From Daucus carota subsp. sativus (lineage: Eukaryota > Streptophyta > Magnoliopsida > Apiales > Apiaceae), in assembly GCF_001625215.2 (NCBI RefSeq), contig NC_030387.2, forward strand, positions 34,371,606 to 34,435,605: a DNA stretch of 64,000 bases, given 5' to 3'. Within the stretch, counting starts at the first letter, position 1; the number at the start of each line of letters is the position of its first letter. Made by a program: the position numbers and the translations under genes. This document shows positions 13,236-23,970 of this stretch, in pieces. Under the pieces are notes generated by a model. It saw only the letters and a program-made list of their open reading frames with translations, was not told the DNA's origin and searched no databases.

Positions 13236-13945
13236 TAGGGTGTCAAACGGATAAAATGGATACGTATTTGCCCATATCCGTATTCGTATCCGCCTACTCA
13301 AAATTGAATCCGGATCCGGATACGGATACGCAAATTTTATAATAAAAAGATCTGTATCCGTATCCAGCCGGATATTATCCGGATACGGAAATATCCGTAT
13401 CGGCTTTTTCAAACATCACCAAAAATCAAATATACATTCTGAGATTAATTAAAAAAAGGCATATTTTGAGCCGTTCAACAACAAATGTATACCCAATCAA
13501 AAATTAATAATATATTTTAACAGAAATTTGGGCATTCAGGCCAAATATTTCGAACAAAATATTAATTTTAACAACTTAAAATCACAAAACAACACTATCT
13601 GCAACAATTAAAAAGAAAAAGCTTGATGAAGATAGTTTCATTTTCTCCATTTGCAAAATACTTAATGTTTCTTTCTTATTTTAAATATTAATTCTTTTTC
13701 AAAATTTATATGATAAAATAAAAAATATAAGTAAATAATAAATTTATATAAGTATTATTATATACATATAAAAATAATTTCGGATACGGATACGCCTATA
13801 TCCATATTCGTATCCGTAAACCCCGGATTCGAATACGGATAATATCCGTTTTATTCCGAATACGGATTATATCCGCTTTTTCCCGGATACGGTAACGCAT
13901 TTTTCGGACGGATATCGGATCTTTCTGATTTTTTTGACAGCCTTA
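13236..13945. mobile_element. Non-autonomous hAT element E1
   Basis: 710-bp element with terminal repeats TAGGGTGTCAAA and, at the other end, TTTGACAGCCTTA. It is flanked by the 8-bp duplication CCCATAAG (13228-13235 and 13946-13953). Subterminal regions are packed with GGATACGGATA-like repeats in both orientations, typical of transposase-binding sites of hAT elements. No transposase reading frame is present. Confidence 0.85.
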
Positions 13946-13953
13946 CCCATAAG

Positions 13954-14325
13954 CAGTGTTCTAAAAATCCCCGATTTAACCGATTAATCCTCGATTAATC
14001 CCCTGCAAGGTCGACCACCGATTCGATTTTTGAAATCCGATTAATCTTTATATATATTTCTTAATCAAAGTATATATAATAAATTATTAGAATTAAAACA
14101 CAATATTACTTTAAATATGAATAACTACTGAGTTTATGAATATAGTAAACATATTGGTTACTAAATAGATAATATAATAATAACTAAATATTAAATAATA
14201 TTTTAATATTAAAATAAATCCGATTTTCACTCTGATTAATCCTTCCGATTAATCCCTGATTTCCGATTAATCCTTGAATCGGTAGCTCAACCGATTAGAT
14301 CCGATTCCTAATTTCTGTAACACTG
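13954..14325. mobile_element. Non-autonomous hAT element E2
   Basis: 372-bp element with CAGTGTT/AACACTG ends and many CCGATTAATCC subterminal repeats. It is flanked by CCCATAAG at 13946-13953 and 14326-14333, the same octamer that flanks E1. It is non-coding. A 110-bp deletion derivative of the same family lies at 23495-23604. Confidence 0.85.
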
Positions 14326-14592
14326 CCCATAAGTATCAGTCTTAAAAAACTTGAATAAAAGTAACAATAAAATGGGTCACTAGTCGAACCCATAGTAGTA
14401 TATGACACAGCCCAATCTGAAACACTATTAAGTCCATGACATTCCATTTTATATTTTTATTGAGAGGGGCGTGACATCCAAATTTAAAATCTAAGCGACA
14501 TGCTCTAATCTAGAAAGCATAATCACAAATTCTTTTCTTCGGAGGTCGGACTAAGAAGATACAATTCCCTTTTTAACCAACTGAACCAACCC

Positions 14593-14596
<4 letters not shown>

Positions 14597-14660
<64 letters not shown>
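14597..14660. repeat. TA dinucleotide microsatellite
   Basis: About 64 bp of TA repeats directly left of a TIR element. Confidence 0.9.
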
Positions 14661-14665
<5 letters not shown>

Positions 14666-14667
<2 letters not shown>

Positions 14668-15386
14668 CAAAAGTTATTTGGAGTCCTATATTTTTTGGAG
14701 AATTGGAGGCCAAATCCAGGCCCTCCATTTTGAATTGATCCGACGGTTAGTATTAATAACTGCTTTATATTTTAAATTAATTATTTTATGTTTTATGTCA
14801 TACAGTAAGGCGTGGGACATTGTGTAGTTGGTTTTGAGAGTGCATTATGCGGCAGTTACAACAGCATGAGTATTTTGAGGAGTACAGAATTCAACCATGT
14901 CCTGCACAAAGTACATATAACAAGATTCAAAATGCAGTACATATAACAAAGTTCAAAAAACTACTGGTAAACAATGGGTATCACACAGAAGGATGCAGAA
15001 CAAAAAATCAAGGTAATATACGAGAACCCAAAAGCTTGGTACTGTATTTCGACTCGGTCGTCATATGTCCCGCACTAGTTCGCACAGAACAAGTTAATGT
15101 GAAGTGAAGGACAAAGAAAGTGCTTTGAAGAAGAAAGGTGGAAGCCGGATTTTGTGCTGCGATTGCTCCGTAACGACGGATTTGCTTCAGAGAATTGTTT
15201 GCGGGATTTTGATAACCTCTCAACTCGGAGATACGGAACTGCATAGACCCATTATCTATTTTCCTTTTTTGTTTGTAAAAAATGTCCAATAATGATTAAA
15301 GTAGTGAACCGTTGGATTTTGTTTCCATCCAATGGCTCTAAGATAGGTCTCCAAATCTCCAAAGGATTTAATCCCCCACAGAACTC
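14666..15386. mobile_element. TIR element, GGAGACC family (copy 2, larger)
   Basis: The left end (AAGTTATTTGGAGTCC, then GGAGAATTGGAGG) and the inverted right end (GAGTTCTGTGGGGG, then GGAGATTTGGAGACC) resemble the ends of the element at 10733-11126. The interior, about 14840-15290, is less AT-rich than its surroundings. It has only short open frames that I do not recognise and could hold captured host DNA. Boundaries are approximate and no target duplication is evident. Confidence 0.5.
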
Positions 15387-16055
15387 CACAATTTGTAAAA
15401 TTTTATAACATGGTTGAGTATTGACCATTATATAATTAGTCAAGTTTTAAATTTATTACTCAGAAATTCGGAGCTTTAAATTGATCACTTTGAAGTCAGT
15501 GGGTTTTGAATTGACCACTTTCTAAGTCTATCATATATTAACAAAATCTCAAAATTTGTTTCAAAACCAAAAAGAAAATCTCAAATTTATCATTGAAAAT
15601 CAGCAATTATGTTGGAAAGTGGCTAAGTTGAGACCCCAAATTTGTTAGTGGTAAATTCGACACTTTGATAATTATGTAGTGGCCAATTTAATATTTAACC
15701 TTTTTATAATATAACATGTTATTTGAAATTCGTGGAACCGAAGTGTAATTATTAAAATTAAATTCGTGAAAAAATAATGAGGAACACGAATTATAATTCA
15801 TTGTACATTTTTATAATATTTTAATCAAAATTCTAAATTTGAAAATTACATTGAAAACAAATTTTAACGGAAAATGATGTGAAAACACAAATCTAAATTT
15901 GAGTTTTATCAGAATGGACAAGTTGGTTAAAAGCCCAAGTGAATCCTCCATTCGAAAGTTTCACCACCGCTGCTTAACGACACATACCCATAAAAACAAT
16001 CCAGTCAAGTAATTTGTCAGCGACATTTTCACAAACACCTTGAGCACAACACACA
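15387..16055. other. Promoter-side spacer of the p32-like gene
   Basis: AT-rich DNA without recognised genes. The last about 150 bp should contain the promoter and 5' leader of the gene starting at 16056. No clear TATA box was identified. Confidence 0.4.
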
Positions 16056-17712
16056 ATGGCTCTGCGTCTCTCTCGTGTGCTCCGTAGATCACCAGCAAGA
16101 ACCATTCTCTCCCATTTTTCTGGTTCAAAAGCCCTGGCCCAGCAGCCACTACTTGACACGAGCTCACCTGATGATAAAAATCTCACCTTTTTATTTTCTC
16201 ATCCTAATAATCTTTGCTTATCAAGAAGTTATATAAGTGAGATGCGCAGGTCAGCTTTTGAGGGCAATATTCAGAGACTTCTCCGTAATGAAATACAGTA
16301 TGAACTTGAACGCTCCATCCCTGATCAGGTTATATTATTGTTACGTTATTTTCTTGGTTTTCTTGATTATTACGGTTGTGATAAATTGTGTTTCCTTTTG
16401 TTTTAGTGCATTTTTACTGTTAATGTGTCGTGCCGAAGAAAACGTAGTTCAGGAATGCCTGATTTCCGTTTCATATCTTCGACTGCAATGTTGATGATGT
16501 CTTCTTGACTGTTATTAAAAAAAGGTTTTATGTTGTATATTAGAAGGCAGTTGTGGATCACAGGGGTTCTAATTGCTTAATGTAGATTGTTTGTTCCTTT
16601 GTAATTGAATTGATTTGAGGATAACACTAGATATCATGTCATGACTTGCATTGCATTGTAGTGCATGTTGCCTGTTTTGACTGGAATGTACTTGGGCGTT
16701 TAGCGTAGTTTTTAGTGAATTTGTGCTTGTGGTTGCAGCCTGTCCAAAAATATGATGAATTTACAGTTGATGAAAGGCCTGGAGAGCAGTGGATTAGATT
16801 GAGTAGAAAATTTGGAGAGAATGAAGAAATAAAAGTTGAGGTGACTATGTTTGACGGGGCTTTACCTGTCAAGAGAAAGGGCGGTGTGGATACAGATGAT
16901 GATGTGGAACTTCACATTACTATGATTGTTGATATCTTTAAGGGGGATGGAAACAGTGTGCTGGAATTTGTCTGTTCTGCTTGGTCCAGCAGTATCCAAA
17001 TTCAAAAAGTTTTTATGCGGGGGCATGATCGGATGACGGGTCACCCTTACACAGGACCTATATTTAAGTACGTCCCCTCTTTTATCACTTCTCTTGTTGA
17101 ATGTCTTAGTTCAATTAAAACTGAAAGTCATTTTCTAGCTTTCGATTGGATCTATTGGCGCTGACTTGAAAAGAGAACTAACAATAATTATGAATAAGAT
17201 GTACTGCCAAGAAACAGTTCCATATATTCTTATGCTTATTATATCTGATTGAACTCCAAAACTGATTTCATATTCTATAAAGTTGAATGAGATTTGTCAA
17301 TGTTACTTTTGTAATTGTAAAATAGTCAATGTGCTGCTTTTTATTAGATGTATTGGAACCTGGTATTGTACATACTGAATTTTGTATATTATTTATATAT
17401 AGGTTTGTATGAAGAGACGAGTGCAGAACTCATTGTCAAATTGTGATTCAAACCTAAGATTTGTATTCTTTATAACTAAATAAGGGACTTCAACAATCAG
17501 TTCTATTTTGGTTGTAATAATTGTGCATGTCTATGGCCTGTCAATGCAGGGACTTGGATGATTCACTTCAAGATTCACTTTATGACTACTTGGAAACGAG
17601 GGGTATAAATGATGACCTGGCTGGATTCTTGCATGCATATATCAAGAACAAAGATAAATCTGAGTTTATCCGGTGGATGGGAAATGTGAGTGACTTTATA
17701 CGCCCAAAATAG
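16056..17712 (+). CDS. Mitochondrial glycoprotein (p32/MAM33) family protein
   Basis: Acidic homotrimeric matrix protein family (human C1QBP/p32, yeast Mam33), linked to mitochondrial translation and respiration. Exons are 16056-16328, 16739-17067 and 17550-17712, giving 254 aa with all junctions in phase. The N-terminus is rich in Arg and Ser with few acidic residues (MALRLSRVLRRSPART), a typical mitochondrial presequence. The mature part carries FTVDERPGEQWIRL, an acidic DTDDDVELH segment, and the family C-terminal block beginning DLDDSLQDSLYDYL and ending in FIRWMGNVSDFI. Length fits the plant family. The ATG at 16056 is the first that gives a transit peptide. Confidence 0.9.
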
Positions 17713-18730
17713 AATTCTTGTTGCAGCGCTTTTAACTATATATTGCTTGTGGGAAATATTAGCAGAACAATTGTTATAGCCTCAGGCTAACTACTGATAT
17801 AAGTTCAGCGGATAAACATAATTTGAGGTTCTATTATGGATCCTTAGTATCAAGTCTTCCTTTTCTTTTGGTATTCGTATTCTAAGTTGTCAATTGTCAA
17901 TGTTCCGGATTGACTAAATTTTTTTATCAGGCTGAGGGATACAAATTATTGTTAATTTTTCTATTTTTCTATTTTTTTTTGTGGTTATAATGGGCAAAGT
18001 GAATTAGAGTATAAGGATTCTGGATAACCTATTGGCAACATTCGTCCTCCACTTCCATCCATCACAGCATAGAGTTGCTTGTATCTATGACATTGAATCT
18101 GCAAATAATTCCACCCATTCTGGGTCATCAAAGTGAAATCACTTTTAGTTATGCAGACTTTGCAAATCGACCCATTTGAATTTTATACTTAACCCCCGGA
18201 TACATATTATTGTTGTCTAAATTTCCCTCATATCTTTTTTTTTTTTTTTCATATTATGTGGAGGGGTACGGGGTATCGAATCTATTACAAAGGAAGTTGG
18301 GAATGAAACTTGCCATCAGGTTATCCTGTATGATACCTTGTATCACTGTGCATGTCTTTAACCAATTTTGTCACGTCAACTTTACCTCATCTGAAGGACC
18401 TTCAATTACTTTAGAAGCATTTGATATCAGGAACTCTAGCCAAGTCAACTTCAGACTCACCTTGTAGCTGAGAGCTAAAGGGTAGCAAAAAGCTAGCTTG
18501 CTTTAACCAAACTGAGTGAATCGTACGCAACATCTAATCTCCTGGCATCTACTAAATATGTTTTAAGATCCTTCAAAATTGGATATTTGGATATATAGTA
18601 GATCTCCTTGTAGGTTGTGCTTAGTAAGTGCTATGTTTAGAATGGTTTCGTTAAGGAGCCATTTCTTTGTCTATGAGCTTGTTTTCGCTGCTGCTTTCTT
18701 GGAGTTTGATGATGCATGTGCTGAATGGTA
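17713..18730. other. Intergenic, no gene recognised
   Basis: Contains the presumed 3' UTR of the p32-like gene and about 800 bp of AT-rich spacer with a poly-T run at about 18236-18249. No coding exons were recognised. Confidence 0.5.
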
Positions 18731-19428
18731 TTCCCTCTGTTTTCATATACTTGATTTTTTTTGAAAAGGGGGATTTGTTATTTAATTTTTGACGTTCTCA
18801 TCTTTCCATGCTGTATTATCTACTCCTTAACCTAGTTTTCATGTGTCCATATTTATTTAGACTTTGAATATTCAACACCTAACACACAGTAATTAATAAG
18901 TGATTTTATATATGAATTTGTGTGTGTAATACTCATAGTAGTGTAGTTTGTTTTATATGCTCTCTATCAGTTTTTCTATAAATTCTCTTATATAATGACT
19001 ACTGTGTATCCGGTGAAAGAAGAAGAAAAAGATCAAAGTGAGGAAGATAAAAAGGAAGCAACGCCAGGAAGGAAGAAAATGTTCCTTATATGGTGTTGCT
19101 TCCTTTTCATCTTCCTCACTTTGATCTTTTTCTTCTTTTTTTACAGGATACACAGTAGCCATAGTAGCCATTATATATGAGAGTTTATAAAAAAACTGAT
19201 AGAGAGCATATAAAACAAACTACACTACTGTGAGTATTTATACACACAGATTCATCGATAAAATCACTTATTAATCATTATGTGTTGAATATTCAAAGTC
19301 TAAATAAATATGGACACATGAAAACTAGGCTAAGGAGTAGATAATACAACATGGAAAAATGAGAACGTCAAATATTAAATAACAAATCCTCCTTTTCAAA
19401 ACGTCCAAGTATATGAAAACAGAAGAAG
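18731..19428. mobile_element. Long foldback Stowaway-like (Tc1/mariner) MITE
   Basis: 698-bp near-palindrome with arms of about 335-340 bp meeting near 19065-19085. The outer ends read TTCCCTCTGTTTTCATATAC and its counterpart. They resemble the CTCCCTCYGT terminus of Stowaway MITEs and are flanked by TA (18729-18730 and 19429-19430). Because the arms mirror each other, both strands carry a 61-72 aa open frame with a Lys/Glu-rich first half. The hydrophobic second half is simply the antisense of the charged half, so I treat these as incidental. Confidence 0.8.
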
Positions 19429-21381
19429 TATATTGACAATAATAAATATTTAGCCTCTACTTGGCGCGGAAAAAAAAAAAAGAAATTTAGCCTCTAACAC
19501 TAATGGTACCTAGTTCGTGGCCATTATTGTACCTCGAGTTAACCTCGTCAGTCATGATTTTTGAACCATCTACCACTATCGTTTTTCATTTTTCAATCAT
19601 ATGGTTTGTCTTTTAAGTTCTAACATCTTAGCAGCACAATGACACCATTCTACCATGGAGATTGACAATCTCAACAATTTTTAGCGGCTTTTTGATTCTT
19701 GGACAAACAGGTGAGAAAGGAGGTAAACATTAGATATATTCATATAAATATTGTCCATGTACCGAAAAACATAAAAAGTAAATATCTATTTTTTATGACA
19801 CACACATCCATTTTGTCGTCAGAATTCTCAACTTCCGAAATTACGAGCGAGGGTGATACCAACAGGTCATTGGTGAATCGGGTTTAAGTATAAAATTTAG
19901 AGCAATAACTTTGAATCAAGATGCAAACTGCAATCAACTCTTTTAAAATATATTTACTCCAAGCGACTTCCTTTGATTTTATGGTCGGATCCACGGTCAA
20001 ATATCATTTATCGGAAAAAATATCCTAAACATCATTCTGCAATTCATAATGCTAGATCATATAGCGTTCAATCTCTATTTTACTTCTTAACACCGGATTG
20101 TCTAGCGTTTTAAGATCCTAAACACTATTTCATGTAACGTGTCACTCTAAAACATCGAATCGTGTTATGTTTTACAGTGATTTTCAGACATAAACAAAAC
20201 ACGATGTAGCGTTTTCGTGCAAAATCAAATGTTAGATTATTCGATATTAATAAGTGATATTTCGGATCATCTCTCAAAACTCACATATTTTAAACATTAC
20301 TCGCATAAAGTGTGATATATGAGCCTTTTCTCTCGTAACACGGATATTTGAAATTAGGTAGATGAAAATATGCATCCATGTGTAGAACAATATGATGCAA
20401 GAAGGATTCCGAAATGATAAAAAGCTCCAAACATTGGAACTTTGCTTTATGATCAGCAGTACTTTAGGTGGAAAAGGCTAACAGAATTCAAAGCAAAAGA
20501 GCATCTTCTTTCCCTTCACCAAATTCCTGGTTAGAATTTAAAAGAAATGCTATCCTTTCTTTTATGTGTTTGGCCTGCCTTTATCAACATCCAATACAAA
20601 CAACATTTCCAGACGAAAAGATCTCTAAAGCAAGCCTACCAAGAAGCTTCTTATCATCAATAACACGACACACCAAAAGCATTTTATCCTTTCATGCAAT
20701 AATAATGCAGGATATCTTTGATTAATTACAGGTGCGCTATGATGTAATACCGATTGTAAGGGATAAATAAAGATGTAAGATTCAATCCTATAACAAAATC
20801 GATGATGTGACCTGACCAGATAACATGAACATCAGGAGGGGTATCGAGTTCGAGTTCGAGTTCTTTGGCACCTAATTCCATTTATATTAATTTTGACAGT
20901 ATCAAATTTTAATTTCGTCGAGCCAGAAAACAGGACAATACTTTTGTAAACGGCGTGCTAAAGAATTTGTTGAATTTATGTGTTTAACTAATCTGGAGCT
21001 GGCTTAGTGAATGATTAATTTAAGAAAGGGGACATGCATGAGGTTAGTAGACCTAACCAGAAACATAATTTCCTCTTTACAAGATTTGTAAGGTAGAAAT
21101 TGGTGGAATCTAGATATGGACATCATTGTACCAATGGTAAATTAAGTAATTTCTGAAAAAGAATTAACAATAATTATCCTTTTTAACAAAAACTGATAAG
21201 CAACTTTCTGGTGAAGAATGTGAAAATTAACTTGTCTAGTAGATTATTTTGTACTTGAGCTGTTAATTCACACTGGTTATCTGTGGATCAGAATTCAGAT
21301 TTTAAAAAATACTGATGAAAATACAACAACCTATTCATGTTACAAGAAACAAGGCTGTCATTTAAGGAACCTGCATAGACT
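19429..21381. other. Intergenic, no gene recognised
   Basis: About 1.95 kb of AT-rich DNA downstream of the zinc-finger gene (which reads leftward) and right of the foldback element. It holds short open frames only. A few scattered TAGCGTTT-like words occur at 20040-20230 but do not form a definable element. Confidence 0.5.
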
Positions 21382-22161
21382 TTACAGTTTTAGAGACAAA
21401 TCTAGCTTCTGAAACTCATCTTGATTATTCTTTTCTAATAGTGTAGCACTACTGCTGCTACTATTCCACCTAAATTCCCCGGCTCCATCGCCTGTCAGAG
21501 CAATTTTGCGACCGCCATCAAACCTGGCAGCACCGCTGCTTATATCCGGGGGTGCAAGCCGTCCAATTGCTGGTTGTTGCTCAAGAGGCTTCCTGGACCA
21601 CGCGGGATATTGTCCGTGTACTGGTAATGAACTAGCTGGTATAGCGCGAGGAAATGGAAATGAACTAGTTGTGGGCTTATGGATCATAGAATGAACCTGA
21701 ACTCCAAGGCTTCTGCTAAACATTGTAGCATGCAGAGGAGGAGGAGAAGTATAAGCCATTTTCTGGTTTTGATAGTACTGCATCATGGATATGGTTGTAT
21801 GGTCAGTTGTTCGTCCGCGTTTATTGATGATCCTCTCCCTTTTGTGAGCATTTTGGTGGCCTCCTAGAGCTTGTGAGCTATAGAATTTCCTCTGACAGTA
21901 GTTACATGAAAATACTCGAGGCTCTGGATTTGATTTTGTTGAGTCTAAATTCTCATCAATACAGTTGATGAGATTGAGCTCAGTACTCGTGTTCCTGCTA
22001 CTACGTGTCTGATCATCATCATCATCGGCTCCATCTTCTTCTTTGTTCCGATTAGCATCCTTAATGTCAGAGAGGCTTAAATTCCACAAAAGGTTCGGGC
22101 CTTTCTGTTCTCCGATATGATCTCCATCTGGCGAGACACCTACTGTAACATGATTATCCAT
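21382..22161 (-). CDS. Single C2H2 zinc-finger protein, EAR repressor type
   Basis: Intronless 259-aa transcription factor of the Arabidopsis ZFP1/ZFP3/ZFP4-like class, expected to act in the nucleus as a transcriptional repressor. One finger reads [21 protein letters not shown] and contains the plant-specific QALGGH. An EAR motif (LDLSLKL) is at the extreme C-terminus. An acidic, Asp-rich stretch (GADDDDDQ) precedes a short ELNLI segment. The middle and C-terminal part is Ser/Pro-rich and disordered. The ATG at 22161 is the first in the frame and gives the usual family length. Which ZFP paralogue it corresponds to cannot be decided by eye. Confidence 0.9.
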   Translation of the reverse strand: MDNHVTVGVSPDGDHIGEQKGPNLLWNLSLSDIKDANRNKEEDGADDDDDQTRSSRNTSTELNLINCIDENLDSTKSNPEPRVFSCNYCQRKFYSSQALGGHQNAHKRERIINKRGRTTDHTTISMMQYYQNQKMAYTSPPPLHATMFSRSLGVQVHSMIHKPTTSSFPFPRAIPASSLPVHGQYPAWSRKPLEQQPAIGRLAPPDISSGAARFDGGRKIALTGDGAGEFRWNSSSSSATLLEKNNQDEFQKLDLSLKL

Positions 22162-22810
22162 TTCTGATAAAGATTAAAAATATATGATTGATGAGCTATA
22201 TTATCCAGGAAATGATGATTAGATGGTGGAATTAGTAGTTGGAGTGTAGTTGTAACTCTCTAGCAAAATTGTGACTGTTTCGCGAGACGATTGAAGGAAA
22301 TGTTGGTGGAAGAATGCAGGTAGAAGGTCTTAGTTAAGTAACAACTGATCAAAGCAACAACTTAAGGAGATCAGAGAGTTGAGACAGAGAGATTTAGAGA
22401 AGTTGATAAGTAATGCACATACCTACATAAGTCCTATTGGATGTTTGGATCTCATATATGTTTGTTTCTAAGGTTGTAGACGTGCACAAACACATCTGTC
22501 TTTCCACTCTTGTCTTCTTTATAACGTGTTGATGGCCCGATCAGCTTTTGTCCACTTCTAGTTACAGTACCACTACTACAGTTCTTCTCTCATGCTCTTG
22601 TCCTAAATTAATGAGTATACTTTAGGCTCAAATTTATCTTTTTTGATTTTATACTTCTCTTTAACTTTGACAGAACTCCTGGCAATTGCTATAGTATGAA
22701 ACTGTTCTATAAAGTGGGGTGATACTTTGGAAAAATCAAGTGGCTGGTAAGTCCATATTCCATAACCACTTATACTTTAATCAATTTTCATTAAGTGTAT
22801 CAGATAAAAA
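22162..22810. other. Upstream region of the zinc-finger gene
   Basis: Promoter and 5' leader side of the minus-strand zinc-finger gene. No diagnostic element was seen. Confidence 0.35.
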
Positions 22811-22943
22811 GTCGAGTCCTAATTCCTCGTATATGAAATATATGCTGAAATATAGCATAAGATCCACTCAGGAACCAGTCGAGTCCTAATTCCTCCTATA
22901 TGAAATATATGCTGAAATATAGCATAAGATCCACTCAGGAACC
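22811..22943. repeat. 67-bp tandem duplication
   Basis: Two nearly identical 66-67-bp units, 22811-22877 and 22878-22943, beginning GTCGAGTCCTAATTCCTC and ending GATCCACTCAGGAAC. They differ at about one base. They lie in what looks like the 3' half of a decayed LTR. Confidence 0.85.
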
Positions 22944-22999
22944 TTCTTATAACACTTTAACGTTTTAGATGGACTGGTTTCTCAACATGGTATCAGAGC
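22811..22999 (+). mobile_element. LTR retrotransposon remnant with primer-binding site
   Basis: TGGTATCAGAGC at 22988-22999 is the common plant primer-binding site complementary to initiator-Met tRNA. It directly follows ...TTTCTCAACA, a plausible LTR 3' end. No internal coding region follows, so this is a truncated leftover. The LTR 5' end was not located. Confidence 0.6.
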
Positions 23000-23494
23000 T
23001 CAGGTTTGTCAAAGGTCAAGTAAATTGTGACACATGCTTCATAATTAAGTGTGATATGTGTTTGTGTAGGTTCATGTATAATCACCAAGAAAAATGGTCA
23101 ATAATATCTGATAACTGATATTCTATATCTGCCCCGAAACAGTTTGAGCCAGTACATCACAATCAAATGTACATTAATATTCCTTGTGAATTTCCTAGAA
23201 ATAACTTTACATGCATTATTTGACTTGATGCATGGAATAGAGTTTCATGATTTAAGCAAACAAAAATGAAAGAATGGATAGGCAATCCATTGTTATTCTC
23301 TGACACTTGCACAGTTGGACTAGCTCTGGCCCTGTGCGATTTTCAACTAAACAGACTTGAATAACAACCTCTCGTGGTTGAAAATTAGATGTCATTCCAA
23401 TAAGGGTTAGCCCCTTTTGGCCTTTTGCACTCAAGCCTATACCACCAATTAAAAACACTATGCACACGCATGCAGGTTGTTTATTACTCATACT

Positions 23495-23604
23495 CGTGGT
23501 TGTAGAAATCAGGAATCAGAACTAATCGGGTGACCTACCGATTCAGGATTTATAGCAGATTTATCGGAGAATTTTTTGATAAATCGGGGATTTTTGGAAC
23601 ATTG
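23495..23604 (-). mobile_element. 110-bp hAT miniature, same family as E2
   Basis: On the minus strand the element starts CAATGTTCCAAAAATCCCCG, matching the E2 left end. It finishes with AATCGGTAGGTCACCCGATT and a decayed right end. The flanks CTCATACT (23487-23494) and CTCATGCT (23605-23612) are an 8-bp duplication with one mismatch. It is an internal-deletion derivative without coding capacity. Confidence 0.75.
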
Positions 23605-23689
23605 CTCATGCTACTGTGCCAGTGCCACTAACAGTAACAGCAAGATACAGTGGTAGCTAGTTTTTCAGAAATTTATAAGCCCAAATAGA

Positions 23690-23970
23690 TACTTTTCCCA
23701 GAGGAATAAGCATTTTTTGGTATTCAATGTAGCTGAGCCAGACATGCTCATATGTGATATGAATATCTTACTGTGGCAATCATGTTGGAGTTGGATAGAC
23801 TAGCCAATTGTATTTTGCTCTAGTGATCAATAATTCATAAATCTGATATTTATACATTATTTGTGGCTTTTAACCACAAATATACCACCTGCAAATAGAT
23901 ACCTTTTCCCGGAGTAATAAGCAATTTTTTTGTAATCAATGCAGTTGAGCCAAACATGCTCATATTCTGT
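23690..23970. repeat. Diverged direct repeat of about 75 bp
   Basis: A segment with AAATAGATAC, AATAAGCA and GAGCCAGACATGCTCATAT at about 23683-23755 recurs at about 23894-23967 with several substitutions. Origin unknown. Confidence 0.6.

Larger units (their letters stand above)
13168..14395. repeat. Diverged 65-bp direct repeat split by two hAT insertions
   Basis: A unit containing AGTATCAGTNTTAAAAAACT and GGGTCACTNGTCGANCCCATA occurs at about 13168-13235 and again at about 14328-14392, with a few substitutions. The two hAT elements sit exactly at the boundary. The ancestral state was therefore probably a short tandem duplication, with the transposons inserted into its CCCATAAG junction. 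Confidence 0.7.

Noticed and set aside
13152..13412. 86-aa frame rich in Tyr-Pro-Asp repeats
   Set aside because: It is the translation of the GGATACGGATA subterminal repeats of hAT element E1.
18953..19180. Paired 61-72-aa frames on opposite strands in the foldback
   Set aside because: They are produced by the palindrome; the hydrophobic half is the antisense of the charged half.
23252..23491. 79-aa minus-strand open frame that looks protein-like
   Set aside because: No family resemblance, no splice partners or promoter, and it overlaps a transposon target site.
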